Shown: positions 10,944 through 22,215 of the stretch, in pieces
Numbering within the stretch: the first letter of the stretch is position 1
Layout of the letters: every line of letters begins with the position of its first letter
Translations under genes and position numbers: made by a program
Assembly: GCA_014281115.1 (NCBI GenBank)
Contig: JACONQ010000008.1
Location: 2,852,001-2,916,000 of the forward strand
Reading direction: 5' to 3'
From: Laburnicola sp. R22_1
Taxonomy: Eukaryota; Ascomycota; Dothideomycetes; Pleosporales; Didymosphaeriaceae
Length of the DNA stretch: 64,000 nucleotides
The notes under the pieces: model-generated
Told to the model about the DNA's origin: nothing
Databases searched by the model: none
Seen by the model: the letters and a program-made list of their open reading frames with translations, nothing else

Positions 10944-11089
10944 GGATCATTGCTGGTGGCGGAGGATGGCATTCGGCCCTAGGTAGCGTAATGCCTGGCC
11001 AAGCATAGCCGCCAGCATAGCTCTGCTCTACCGTACCCAGCCATCACAAACATGAACCATCCGAACTCCTTATAACCCTCAGAGGTCAA

Positions 11090-12150
11090 ATTGAAGTACA
11101 TCTCTACAACCCTAAAGATTGCAGTGCTCATGTAAGGGCCCGTTTGTGGTATGACTGCGCGACAGCTCTATCACCGAAACATATCGAGCCTTTCCACCTT
11201 CATATGTGTTTGCAACGATGGCGGGCTGCCTGTGACACTAAACCCACTCGCCGAGGCGCAGGCTTCGATTTCCAGTGCCGCCCCACTCTATCCAACCATA
11301 TAACTGTATTCCCCTTCAACGGGCCGAGACTAGATCTCGGCTGCTGCTTGGTCTAGGAATCGGCGCCGGTGGGCTCGAGAAGCATGAGGACGTGGTGGCT
11401 TGAGCAGGTCTTTCGTTCGGTCAGCGGAAGGGACAACGACGGGTTTCGCAGCTTGAGGGCGGCGTGAATGGCATGTCTCTATGTTACAAAAGTACGTATC
11501 GCTGTGCGTTGGACCGCATCTCGAAGTTGTACGATAGCTGTGTCGACGGTTAAGACGCTGAGACGCGTTGGCTGACTAAACAAGCGCCAAGCCCTTTGAG
11601 TCTTAACACTGCTCCCAATCCTTAGCCGAGTTTGCTTATATTCCGAGCGCTTGTGCGATCCGCACAGCCACAGATCTTACGGTAAATTACCCGCAGATGA
11701 TGGGATGAGACGTGCGGGGTCATCTCACATTAGCCAGGGTTAGAGTCTCGCTTCTGCTAGAAGTACTAATCGACATGGCGATCCTGCATGAATTTGACCG
11801 CGATAGCGCGCACAAGGCTGATGATAACTTCCTGGTATAGGAGGGAGGTTTTGAGGCTAGGATAAGGCCGTTTTACAAAAATTCGGAGCGACAAAGACTT
11901 GAGGTTGGCGCTGTGGGGAGGGAAGTCTATTACGCCACGAAAGAAGGCGCTGTACAAATCAGGCTCGGAGACTGACGATGCAGACGTAATTTTTGGGGAG
12001 GAGTGGATCATAGACATTCAGAATTAGCTATAGCAGATTATTTTCATAGAACTATAGCAATATTCGTCGTGCGCATAGGTTTTGCAGTTGCTGAAAGTCA
12101 AAGTACCCCTCATTTGTCTCGGCACACAGGGTGTCTCGCCACGCAGGGAG
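11090..12150 (+). repeat. Right copy of a 1.1-kb inverted duplication
   Basis: Homologous to 505-1600 in reverse orientation (see that entry). It begins shortly after the nuclease-like pseudogene and ends where AT-rich DNA starts. Open frames at 11144-11356 (plus) and 11766-12017 (minus) are degenerate versions of frames in the left copy. No complete gene. Confidence 0.65.
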
Positions 12151-12970
12151 GGACGTTATTAATTATTTAGGGTTGCTCCCTCTGCTACTAGTCCAGCATG
12201 TCTTAGATCTACCTTTTGTTCCACGCGTGGATCTTTGCCTTAACACCTCTCTCCTTGTTGTTAAGCTTGCAGTCCTTATCCTTTTTAATAATAGTAGTAA
12301 GGGCGGCCTTTTGCCTCTAGATATACGCGCGATTAATGCCTTAGTGTTGATTACCTACTATCCTTATAAGAGACGCCTTAAGTAAGGGGAGTTAAACTTA
12401 TAGGTTTGCTCTACTAAGATCTTAAGGTATAGCTCTAGCAGCTAAAGGGCCTAGGTACTAGTAATGCTGTGTGCCTTTGCCCTTTTGCTTATAATCTAAC
12501 TTCTCCTAGTGTAGTAGTTGTTAAAGTAAGGGAGTTAAGAGATGTGGGTTTAAGAGTTGCTTGTACTGCCGTAGTACATTAATAGAGCTATAATAGTTTT
12601 ATTAATAGGAGGGATTAAGGTCGCTATATTAGTTGCAGATTGCCTTTGTGGTAGGTTATAATAAGAACGTAGGGCAGAGGCACTAGCTTTTATCCTGCTT
12701 CTCTTATTACCGCCCTTTAATAGGCCATCTCGCCGCCCTTTAGAGCTCCGTAGTCAAATAGTGACTCTAAGGTTACTATTCTATGGTTCGCTGTTATATA
12801 ATCCGCTTTTACAATTATCGCGTTATTCTTTAGCTCTCTACTATAGCTGATCCTAATTGCGCCTTTTTTTTACGTACTTTAGCTGTTAAACCTTAGTTGT
12901 GCTTGCTGTTAAGTCTTATAATCTGTAAAAGGTTAGGTCGACTATAAACTGATATGAATGAATGAATGAA
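12151..12970. repeat. AT-rich RIP-like DNA with a retroelement-like tail
   Basis: TA-rich, stop-laden sequence. It ends at about 12960 with AATCTGTAAAAGGTTAGGTC followed by ATAAACTGATATGAATGAAT. Very similar ends occur at 18860-18920 and, inverted, at 61395-61450. The (GAAT)n tail suggests the 3' end of a non-LTR retrotransposon. Confidence 0.5.
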
Positions 12971-13639
12971 AGTAAGTTCCCAGGTGTGCCCAATGTCACG
13001 TGATCTGATAGTTACCTAGGTACCTATGTATCTAACAAGTGTCCATGGCCCGCAGAACAACTACGCCTCGGAGGCTTGCAAAGCTGGCATTTTGGATCAT
13101 GACAACTTGTTCATCAGGTTTGCGGTGCAACCTTTGATTTTCTAACTGATAACCTCAGCAACATCAGACTGCACTCAGCTTGTGTGTCAAGCCGTGCTCC
13201 GAGCTTTTAGTAGAGCAAGCGCAGTGAAGTGGGAAGTTGATGGAAAGTGGAGATGTTGTTACCACCTGGCGCACTTTCCCAACGTGCTACATTTTTGGGC
13301 ACACCCGCGCAAGTTACCATCGCAATTCTAGTCGACTTTCCTGTCAATGTCCAAGATCACACTTAGCTCCTTGTTTAAATGCGTATGTCTTTATATCCAT
13401 CGTGGTCGCACCTGCTGCGGCTTCCCGAGCCTCCAGATGTCGGCCCGGCGAGGCGGTACCGTGCGGTCTACACGTAATCATTTGCTGCGCCGCAGCAGAA
13501 CAACGATCGGGAGCCTTGAGTTTATCCCTCCCCTCGAAACGTAACGTTCAGCCACCTCTACGTCCGAAGGATGAACTGTTTGCCTTTCAAGAAGATTTTT
13601 AGCAAGCGTGGAGACCCGAAACGGCCACCTCGTCGGGTA
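12971..13639. other. No gene recognised
   Basis: GC-moderate DNA between the AT-rich tract and the nested transposons. A 121-codon frame at 13237-13602 has no domain, start context or splice signal to support it. Confidence 0.35.
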
Positions 13640-13656
13640 TCGTGTTTGATCACGTA

Positions 13657-15754
13657 ATGCACGCTATCGCGTAATGCACGCGCCCCACCAAAATCGCGAA
13701 ATATTCAACCCACCATAACTCCACCAATATGGCTCCAATCGACGAGGCTCTTGCGGTAATCGAATCGCTAAAACCAGGAGAACATTTTACGTATACAGAA
13801 ATTGCCAAAAGATTCGGGGTTAGCCAGTCAACTCTGTCGCGGCGCGCGCGTAGTAAAACCCTATCGATGGCGCGTAAGCTCGAAAATCAACAAATGCTCA
13901 ACGCTACGCAGGAAGCAACGCTCGTACAGTATATTCAAGACCTCTCAGCGCGAGGGCTACCTCCTACAAGCTATATGATACGAAACTTCGCGTCAGAAAT
14001 AGCTGGAAAATACGTTAGGACTTGCTAGCCGTCGCGCTTCATTGAGCGCCACAAACTCGACTTAATATCGCGATGGACATCCGGCATCAACGCCTCACGC
14101 CGCAGAGCTGATTCGGCCTTCAAGTACGCGCTATACTTCAAGCTATTAGCTAAAAAATCGAGCAATACAACGTTAACGCACCCCATATTTACAATATAGA
14201 TAAGAAGGGATTTCTTATTAGAATCCTCTCTAAATCAAAGCGCGTCTTTTCTCGCGAGCAATACAAGCGTGGGAAGTTCAAATCAATGCTCCAGGACGGC
14301 AATCGCAAGTGGATAACTTCAATAGCCTATATTTGCGCCGACGGCTCTACCCTCACACCTGCCCTCATTTATCAGGCAGCCTCTGGCAACGTACAAGACA
14401 CCTGGCTCCAGGATTTCAACCCTGAAATCCACAAGGCTTTTTTCTCCTCCTCGCCCTCAGGATGGACCAATAACGATATCGGGCTCAGCTGGCTCAAACA
14501 GGTGTTTAACCGCGAGACGAAAGCAAAGGCAAGGACGTCGTACCGCCTCTTGATCGTTGATGGGCATGGATCTCACGTAACAAAGGATTTTATCGATTTC
14601 TGCGACGCCAATAAGATCCTGCTGGCAATATTTCCGCCTCACAGCACCCATACGCTTCAGCCGCTGGATGTGGGCGTCTTCAGGCCTCTCGCGAGCGCGT
14701 ACAGCAACGGCCTCGCGAGCTTTATAGACGCCTGCCAGGGCCTCTCCAGCATTATAAAGAGGGACTTTTTCAGGATATTCTGGGCCGCCTGGGAGCGCGC
14801 GCTAACGTCAGCAACAGTCCTTAAGGCCTTTAAGGCTACTAGGATCGTGCCCTTAGATCCCAACAGGATCCTCAAGCGATTTGAAACTCGCGAGCCTAAG
14901 CGCCCCAGCTCAAGCAAGAGTAGCACGTCAGTCCTTAGCGCCAGCGACTGGCGTAAAATCGAGGGCTTATTACGTCAAGTTGTTGGAGATATTTACGAGT
15001 CTCAGGCTGCCAAACTCTCGCGTACGCTCCACTCGATTTCAGCGAAAAATCAGATCCTTAAGCACGAAAATACTCAGCTCAAAGAGACCCTCGTTAACAA
15101 GCGCAAGCGCCGCCAGCGGGGTAAGGCCCTGGCGCTCGAGACGCCGGAGGATTACAACAGTGGCGCGATTTTCTGGTCGCCAGCCAAGGTCCAGAGGGCT
15201 CGCGACTGGCAGGCACAAAAGGACGCGGAGGAGAAGGAGATACAGCTTCAAAAGGACATCCAGGCCCAGCTCAGAGAGCAGAGCAAGCTTGAAAAGCAAG
15301 CCCTCTTGCAACAGCGACGCCTTGAAAAGGCTCAGGCTCAAGCAGAACGCGCTCGCAAGCGCGAGCTGAAGGCTATTAAAGCTCAAGAAAAGCAAGAGGC
15401 CCGCGCAATTGAAAAACAACTCCGCGATGAGCTCAAAGCTTCCCAAAAGGGTAATCAACATAGCCTTAAGCCTCCAGCAAAAAACCAAAGGATATTGAGC
15501 TTGTACAGCCTGAGTTACAGCCTGTCAAAGTTGACGAGCCCGAGATGCCCGAGATCGCGCCCACGACGCGCACACGTCAAATACGCCTCCCAGAGCGCTA
15601 CAGGTAGCCAATAGAAGGGCTATATTTGTTGAATAAGCTCTTCTGATTATTACTCTAGAAAATCCGACGATTTTACAATATATACAAGCTGTACAGCTTC
15701 AAGTTGTGGATGGGCGGAAATTGCCGAAAACGTGCATTACGCGATAGCGTGCAT
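13657..15754 (+). mobile_element. pogo/Fot-type transposon (inner, nested)
   Basis: Terminal inverted repeats begin ATGCACGCTATCGCGTAATG at 13657 and, inverted, end at 15754. TA occurs at 13655-13656 and 15755-15756. The 2098-bp element sits within the left terminal repeat of the outer element. The transposase gene is on the plus strand. Confidence 0.88.
13729..15614 (+). pseudogene. pogo-type DDE transposase, three lesions
   Basis: The frame opens with a psq-type helix-turn-helix (FTYTEIAKRFGVSQSTLSRR). A TAG at 14026-14028 stands where a tryptophan codon is expected, followed in the same frame by SRFIERHKLDLISRW. At a run of A near 14152-14157 one base is missing. The next frame then continues with HIYNIDKKGFLIRILSKSKR and the long frame 14286-15614. 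DDE acidic residues are in NIDKKGF, LIVDGHGSH and HTLQPLDVGVF. The C-terminus has a Lys/Glu/Gln-rich coiled coil. A second A-run near 15480 shifts the frame again: the alternative frame ends in RQIRLPERYR, typical of this family. So one nonsense change and two homopolymer slips inactivate an otherwise recognisable gene. Confidence 0.88.
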
Positions 15755-15906
15755 TACCATAGGTGCGGGGTCAATGCGCGCCGAGCCTCAATGCGCGCTC
15801 AACACCAAACCAGCTCAGCTAAACTTGAAGCTGCAGAGCTCCCTACAATTGCTATTATTATAAGAATTTCTGGTGATGAGGTCTATGAATCTTAATAATT
15901 AATTAT

Positions 15907-17845
15907 AGCTATAAAAATCTACTTGGAGTTCTAATATTCCGGCCCTGGCGCGACTGAGGCTGTAGAGGCTGTGATGCAGCACCTGAGGCCTTAGTAGCAT
16001 CTATAGCCTTATTAATAAGCTTTTTTTCCCTTATGCCCTACTTAGGTAGCCTTAATGCCTTTTTGCTACCTTTCTTAGCTATTTTTATACAATTCTTGTA
16101 GTGTTGCTGAGCCCTGCGAGCCTGCTGCTTCTGGGCTCGCTTAGCTGCCTGATCCGCCTTTGCCTTCGCTTGAGCTGCCTAAGCCTTAGCCCTTGCAACA
16201 CGCTTCTCTTAGAGTAGTCTAGCCTTTAGCTGCTGGCTAGCCCTCTAAGCCTTAGCTGCCTTAGTTTTTTAGAGTACTAGCTGCTCTGCCTCGGCCTCTT
16301 TTTGCTGTAGACGATCACGTGCCTCCTGCACCTTCCCTAGGGACTAGAAAACAGCACCCCCTAAGTACTTAGTAGGCTGGTTATCCAGCAAAGGCTTGCC
16401 ACGCTTCCTACGCCTCTTCTTATTGCCTAGTGCTGCTCTTAGTCCCTCATTTTCATGCTGTAGTAGCTGTTTTTGTACGGCAATTAAGTGCACTGTTCGG
16501 CTCAGCTTCTTTGCCTTATTACTATTCTCTATATCTACTGCAGCCTTTAGGAGCCAGTCGATTTTCCTCCAGTTAGACGCGCTAAGTACTAAGGTTGAGC
16601 TTTCTCTTAATTCCCGCTTAGGTAGGCTGGTCTTAGTGAATCTCTTAAGTATAACCTCTAGGTTAAGTGGTGATATGCCAGTAGCCTTAAAGGCCTTAAT
16701 AATCAATGGCTTCCTAAACAAGCTACCCCAAGCCCTCCAGAATAGGCTAAAGAAGTCTCTTTTTGCGATTGACGATAGTCCCTAGCACCTGTGTAGGAAG
16801 GCTAAGAGCTTAGCTAAGTAGGCAGTGGAGAGAGACTTAAACATAACAACGTCGAGCGGCTGTAGCGTATGCGTTAAATAAGGCGGAAATATAGCTAGGA
16901 GTATCCTATTCTGGTTACAGTAATTAATAAAATCCATAGTAAGGTGGGATCCATGGCCGTTAAGGATAAGTAGTTGGTAGGAGCGTCCAGCTTTCTCCTT
17001 AGTACAGCGATCGAACACCTGCTTAAGCCACGCGAGGCCTATCTTGTTATTTGTCCAGCCAGAAGGCGATAAGGTGATAAAGGCTGAGTGTTCCTAAGGG
17101 TTAATTTCTTTAACCCAGCTTGATTGTAGGCTACCTGAGGCAGCCTGATAGATAAGGGCTGGATCTAGAGCCGATCCGTTGGCGCATATGCAGGCTAGGA
17201 GCGAAATCCACTCACGGCTACCATCCTGAATAGCCTGCCTCACCTCCTTGCTCTCGTACAGCTGCCTACTAAAGATCCGCTTTAAGCGAGTAGTAATGCC
17301 TAGTAGGATGCCTTTTTCGTCCATATTGTACGTGTGCTGAGGCTCGATATCGTATTGGCTAATTTTCTGCTATAGTAGGTCGAAATATAGGCTGTACTTT
17401 GTCTCTAAGTCGGCTTTGTGGCGATTGCTGTCCATTCCAGCTGTCCATCTTGAAACTAGATCAATGCTGTGTCGCTTAACGAACTAATCAACCCAGTACA
17501 TGCTAACGCTTGTTTTGGCTATACAGGCTGCAAAGTTCTGGATCATTTGCCGTATAGGTAGTAGGCCTCGCTAAGTGAGTTTTTTGATATAGCGTATAAG
17601 CTCCTGCTCCTGTTGAGGGCGAAGTTTTCGTCGGTTGATTCCCTCAGCTGTACGCGACTGCGTTACAGCCTGGTGTCTCCGGGTGAGCGTAGAGCGTACA
17701 ACGCTATGCTCCTTCGCGATTTTTGTATAGTTGATAGAGTCTCCAGGTTCTTGCGATTGTATCGCTTCAAGCGCAGCCTCAATTGACCCCATATTGGTAG
17801 CGATAGGTGGTGTTGAAGCTTGAGGTGTTTTCGTGTTGAGCGCGC
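15907..17845 (-). pseudogene. pogo-type DDE transposase of the outer element, RIP-decayed
   Basis: Minus-strand remnants in order: a start MGSIEAALEAIQSQEPGDSI with a helix-turn-helix (17790-17571), MDEKGILLGITTRLKRIFSR (17324-17094), LILNGHGSHLT with HTLQPLDVVMF (17018-16782), and a basic region LQHENEGLRAALGNKKRRRK (16721-16344). The second catalytic aspartate in the VDGHGSH motif is now asparagine. Several in-frame stops separate the pieces, mostly where Trp or Gln codons are expected. TA-rich composition agrees with RIP. It is related to, but not the same family member as, the inner element. Confidence 0.85.
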
Positions 17846-17918
17846 ATTGAGGCTCGGCGCGCATTGACCCCGCACCCATGGTACGTGATCAAACACGATA
17901 GCGCGACCACCGATATCG

Positions 17919-18763
17919 ATGCATCCGATGAGCGAGCAAGCCCAATCACCGCTTTTCAGCTCGCACTTTCCAGCGGAATTGCGCATCATCATTTTCGAGG
18001 CTGTTCTTGGCGATCCGCACCGGCTGATGCACATTTGTCCCTTTTCAGATGGTTCAGAGCGTGTGGGACGCAGGCGCTGCGAGGAAGACCCTGAGTTCGC
18101 GTTCCCAACCTGGCAGCACAAGTGCTTTGGGATTTGGGAAGAGAATCGAGATGGGTTTTCCGTGATAGTTACACACAGACAGTTCGTCTGCCAGGATCAT
18201 CTACTCTCATTGCTGCTGTGCTGCCGACGGGTGTAGGTCTCTCGCTACGACTCCATTTGTAAAACCGCTGCTAAAGTTGAGGCAGATATTCTGAGGCGCT
18301 CAGTACTCTTTATACGGCGAACCATTTTAGCTTCCAAGGCGCAAGAGGCCTTCTCGCCATGAAGTCAGCCGTACCCACACTGCAATGGCACAGTATAAGT
18401 CATATCAACGTCTCCACCTTCTTCTTAACACCTACAAAACACTTCGCTACTCCCGAAGGGTTCCCACCGGAAGGAATAAGTCGTTGGGTTGAAGGTTGTA
18501 GAGCGCTACGAGACATGCGAAACCTTCGCTCACTCCATCTCGATCTTATTATCTGGCACATTACCTACCAGGAGGTGCTCTCGGCCGTTGATAGCGACTC
18601 ATTGATTACGATATTGGAGCCACTCCAGCAACTCAGTTTGCCTGATTTTGTAGTGGAGTTAAACCTTCCTTTGCCTGAATTGGTGGGTGCCGTGCTTGGA
18701 GACCTCAAATTCGCGCTGGTTATCAAACAGAGGCCATTCAATCGGGATGCATACCCGGTATAG
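17919..18763 (+). pseudogene. DUF7730-like (LRR/F-box style) fungal protein, degraded
   Basis: The first frame (17919-18236) reads SPLFSSHFPAELRIIIFEAV, then RLMHICPFSDG and WQHKCFGIWEENRDG up to LLLCCRR, the usual opening of this fungal family. The second block resumes at about 18293 with RYSEALSTLYTANHFSFQGA and runs in frame to a stop at 18763, including WHSISHINVSTFFLTP. A 55-60 base interruption (about 18231-18290) separates them. Its ends do not give a clean GT-AG junction in the right phase, so either an intron has decayed or an insertion broke the gene. The 3' end is cut off by the retroelement-like tail near 18770-18920. The outer pogo element ends only 20 bp upstream of the first ATG. 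Confidence 0.6.
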
Positions 18764-18799
18764 GTAACAATTTCTGGTGGTAAAGTTCCTGTATCTTGG

Positions 18800-18920
18800 C
18801 GCTGCTGCGCAATTGAGAGCACTGGCTCCGCTGCAGTCTACAATACCAAGAGAACTACTGTTGAGTCTCAGAATCTGTAAGAGGTCGAGTTGGTTATAAA
18901 CGGATATGAATGAATGAAAA
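18800..18920 (+). repeat. Retroelement-like 3' tail
   Basis: Ends in AATCTGTAAGAGGTCGAGTT then ATAAACGGATATGAATGAAT, nearly the same as the ends at about 12905-12965 and (inverted) 61395-61450. I infer the 3' terminus of a 5'-truncated non-LTR retrotransposon. Confidence 0.5.
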
Positions 18921-19086
18921 GGTTCGAAATAAAATTGTGCCTGCGCTGCGCGCAACATGGCACCGAAAGTCAAAACTTCAAAGCGTCATTTGCAACGGTA
19001 GCACGGCTGGTCGGTATCATATTCCGGGGCTTCCAACGCTCTATATGAAGCGCACGAGGGAACACTTACTGTTACATCAATTGGTA

Positions 19087-20409
19087 CAGTGCCAAGCCAA
19101 AAGTCTGTTCCCCCAACACGCTAACGCGCGTACACCAACACCAACACCCTATTTTCAACACTACATTACTCCACCAATATGAGCTCTTTTGGTGTAGGAA
19201 TTTCAGGAAATCGTCGCCGCAATGCCGAATTATCTGTCCAGCAACGGGATTTAATTATCGCGAAGTGTGAGGCGGGCGCGTCATCGCGGGAGTTGGCTGA
19301 GGAGTTTAACTGTACGCGTCGCTGCATCAACAAAACACTTCAGAGATATGGAGAACAACACCACAATCAATCGCGGCCTCGATCAGGGCGTCCCCAGGCG
19401 ATTAATACACATGACAAGCGTGTACTCTATCGAGAGGCACGAAAAAACCCGAGGATCGAATACCCAGCCCTCCTCCGCGAGGCCTCCTCCGCCGCATCTC
19501 TCGAACGACTGCATATCGCGCATTGAAGGCAGAGAGCCTGACCAACTTCCGGGCAGCGCGGAAGCCCAAGATCACTCGCGCGGTGGCCCAGGAGAGGCGT
19601 CAATTCGAACGGGAATATCGCAATTGGGATTGGCGCGGACAGCCCTTCCGGTTCTCAGATAAGTGCTCTATTCAAAGACGCTCCAGCGGCACATCTACAT
19701 GGGTTTTTCGCCTCCCACACGAGAAATAGAGACATGAGATGATCGAGGAGACAGTTATATCAAGATCTCGCGCGGCAATGGTGTGGGCGAGTATCTAGCT
19801 TGATCGGAGAGGGCGGGTTCGGCGGAGTCCCTTAGTGATCATGCCCAGGGACCCAGCAGCTCGTCGCAAAGGATACAGCGCATAGAGTTATATTAAAGCT
19901 CTACGCGAAGGACTCCTCTGTAATTATCACGCAGGAGATATCTATATGCACGACAACGCGCCCATCCACAGGGCGCGACAGTCGCTCGATTTTTTGGCGG
20001 AACACGGCATACAACCGATCGAGTGGCCGCGTTATTCCCCCGACATCAACCCCATCGAACATCTCTGGTGGTCCCTCAAGAGAGAACTCCATAAGCGTTA
20101 CCCCAATATGGGCGACCTTGGCGACGGCGACGAGGACTTTGAGACCTTCTGCGCGGCGTTGAAAGATTGCTGGCGTAGGATCCCTGATTCGCTGATTCGC
20201 AAGCTTATACTTAGTATGCCGCGCCGCCTACTTGCTCTCCGGCGTGCGCGCGGGTATCAAACAAAATATTGATCAAATAATTATCTCTATATCAATTATC
20301 AACTCTCCGGGAGCGATATTGGGGGTGCCGGAGCGCTCTGCGCGACGGGGTGGTGATGATGGCGGACCTCGCTTACCCCTGCGGGGAACAGACTTTTGGC
20401 TTAGTACTG
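19087..20409 (+). mobile_element. Second Tc1/mariner-type element
   Basis: Terminal repeats of about 27 bp, left CAGTGCCAAGCCAAAAGTCT and right (inverted) CAGTACTAAGCCAAAAGTCT, flanked by TA at 19085-19086 and 20410-20411. The element is 1323 bp and differs in sequence from the element at 6134-7667. Confidence 0.88.
19179..20272 (+). pseudogene. Tc1/mariner transposase, frameshift and three Trp-to-stop changes
   Basis: The frame starts at the ATG at 19179 with a helix-turn-helix (ASSRELAEEFNCTRRCINKT). Near 19490 the frame shifts by one base to continue as RALKAESLTNFRAARKPKIT and the first catalytic region FSDKCSIQ. From there to 20272 one frame is open except for three TAG codons, each where tryptophan is expected: about 19727, 19797 and 19888. 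It then reads MHDNAPIHRA and SPDINPIEHLWW, completing DD34E. All three stops are TGG to TAG, that is C to T at CpA on the minus strand, a RIP signature. Confidence 0.9.
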
Positions 20410-20608
20410 TAAGTGCTTTATCGAATCTATCACTGAGGTCACTGAGCTGTGGGTAATAGTAGAAGAATGGAGAAATAACTGTCTCTCGCTATGGCTCTAA
20501 TGTCTAATGACGCACCCAATACCTCTCGGATGTGCACCCGCTCCGATGCAAGCGGAGACGTTCTTCTATGGAGCTGTTCAACCTCTCGCTGGACTCCTCT
20601 ATACCGGT

Positions 20609-22215
20609 TTATCCCCTTCCGCCTGTTGGCACTATTCTTCCAGCGTCATCTACCCGGCGAGGGGACTCGTCGTCTAACAACTTGGCTGCTGCATCTACTA
20701 TGTAAGTGCTGCTCTGTGTTATAGGCGGATCCGCCAACTCCGGTTGAATGTACTTACCACTAGCAAACAGGGCAATAGAGTCTGCGTTGTTATCTGCTGC
20801 ATTGACATTCCAGTTGATCGTGTCCAGACCAATGACGTCTTCGCCCAAGAGTGCGAGCTGCTTAGCCCACCTCCAGCCATATGCTGGAACTGGGCCGAGT
20901 GGGAAAAAGAATCTTTTAGGTGTCATGACCTGCGTGAAAGAGCACAGAAGTAAGCTTCTCGCCCCATATTCACCATCAAATGACTGATGTTGAGACACGG
21001 TACACCTACATCCCTGGTTCCCTTCTTATCTTCGAGTCCATTGGCCAATTTCTTCGCATATTTCCATGCCTATACGTCGGGGAACAAATTAGCAAAAATT
21101 ACTGGCTTTCTTCGAATGTACAGTACAGAAGGGAGGTATTGATTGTCAGACCCATGCTACTTACCATTCTCCCATGCGTCATCTCATGAAGCATAACCTT
21201 GTCGAGTAACGAAAAGGCATCTAAGCATTGTCAAAGAAGTAAAACATATCTCGGATTCCATCGGCAGTTGGGACAAAATGGTCAGGTGGTTTTCAAACAT
21301 ACCGATCTGTGTCAATGGCCACCTATTTTTTTCCGCGCGTTGTATGACACGTCTCCCAATCTGCGTTCTCCGCACTTGGTCACCAGTCTTGAACTCCTTG
21401 CTTTTTATCCAGTCAATGAACCAGGGGCAGATCTGAATTTGGGTGGGTGTATTGGGGTTGACGGGGTTGACATTGGGAACTCCCGTGTTGCCGAGCACAT
21501 CATTGCTTTCGACATCGAAAGTTGCCGCCAAGGTCACGAAATCGCCAATACCCTCGTGGCAGCTTCGCCTGTCATACCTCGACACAACATTGTTGGCTGG
21601 ACAAACGTCATCCGCTGAACAATCCATAAATACTGTAACATGTGGGCTTACTAGTGTCTCGATAAAGTTTCCTAGAATGCCGATCCGTGATGCCAGTGTC
21701 TTCGAAGCGGGAATCATCGCAATAGATAACCTATCAGCCGCCGCGTTAGCCGTCAGTCACTAGGTCCTCTGAATTTTCAAGTTTCCCCAGCTCATCAACA
21801 TACCACATCGCTGTGTCTCGGCTCATCCTGTAATCCGACCTCTCGCCGATAGAACATGTTGACTCGTTTGAGGATGTGCTCGACTTTCCCCATCAATTCT
21901 CGGTTGCTCTGAGGGTCGATATTGCCTTTAGCAAGAAATAAGGTTTTAATGAGGTTGTTTGCATACTGGTCGTAGGGGTTGTTGTTCAAGTGAGTAAGGG
22001 CCGAATCGACCATTGAAAATGCGCCTGTCATGGCTTCGCGCAAGTTGCCTGCGATGCCTTGATCATAGCATGACTGGCTGATTTTGTATGCAGAGATTCC
22101 CAGAGAAAATCTAAACAAAGTTGCGAGAAGATGGACACGAAAGAGGATTTTGGCGCTTTGCTGTAGCAAGTCCGACAATGATGGTTTGGCTGAACAAGCT
22201 TATGACAGGAAACAT
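20609..22215 (-). CDS. Secreted aspzincin (M35-like) metalloprotease
   Basis: Exons that join in frame: 22178-21804 (5' end uncertain), 21730-21652, 21614-21303, 21220-21165, 21069-21010 and 20929-20609, about 400 residues or more. After splicing the zinc site is whole: VMLHEMTHGRM (HEMTH about residues 267-271) and downstream YGWRWAKQLA with NNADSIALFA supplying the aspartate ligand, as in lysine-specific metallo-endopeptidase relatives. An N-terminal hydrophobic stretch (ILFRVHLLATLFRFSLGISA) suits a secretion signal. The first in-frame codon at 22178 is TTG; an ATG at 22215 may open an extra exon that I could not join cleanly. The proposed intron 21651-21615 is only 37 bp and is the least certain junction. 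It probably cleaves extracellular proteins. Its start region is divergent from the gene at 22763. Confidence 0.8.

Larger units (their letters stand above)
13640..17898 (-). mobile_element. pogo/Fot-type transposon (outer), host of a nested insertion
   Basis: The right terminus (17898 inward) is the inverted repeat of a left terminus that is split in two. Fifteen bases TCGTGTTTGATCACG at 13640-13654, then the inserted element, then 15757-15806 continue the repeat with CCATAGGTGCGGGGTCAATG and more. Joined, the terminal repeat is about 67 bp. TA dinucleotides at 13638-13639 and 17899-17900 would be the target duplication. Without the insert the element is about 2.16 kb, a usual size for Fot1/pogo. 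The transposase is on the minus strand and heavily decayed. Confidence 0.75.

Noticed and set aside
13237..13602. 121-codon plus-strand ORF
   Set aside because: No domain, no splice pattern, low-complexity composition; lies next to transposon ends.
15039..15488. 149-codon Leu-rich minus-strand ORF
   Set aside because: Antisense of the Lys/Glu/Gln coiled coil of the pogo transposase, which naturally reads as Leu/Phe.
13638..17900. Palindromic host target site with two side-by-side insertions
   Set aside because: Possible, but nesting of one element in the other's terminal repeat explains the same bases with only TA target duplications and normal element lengths.
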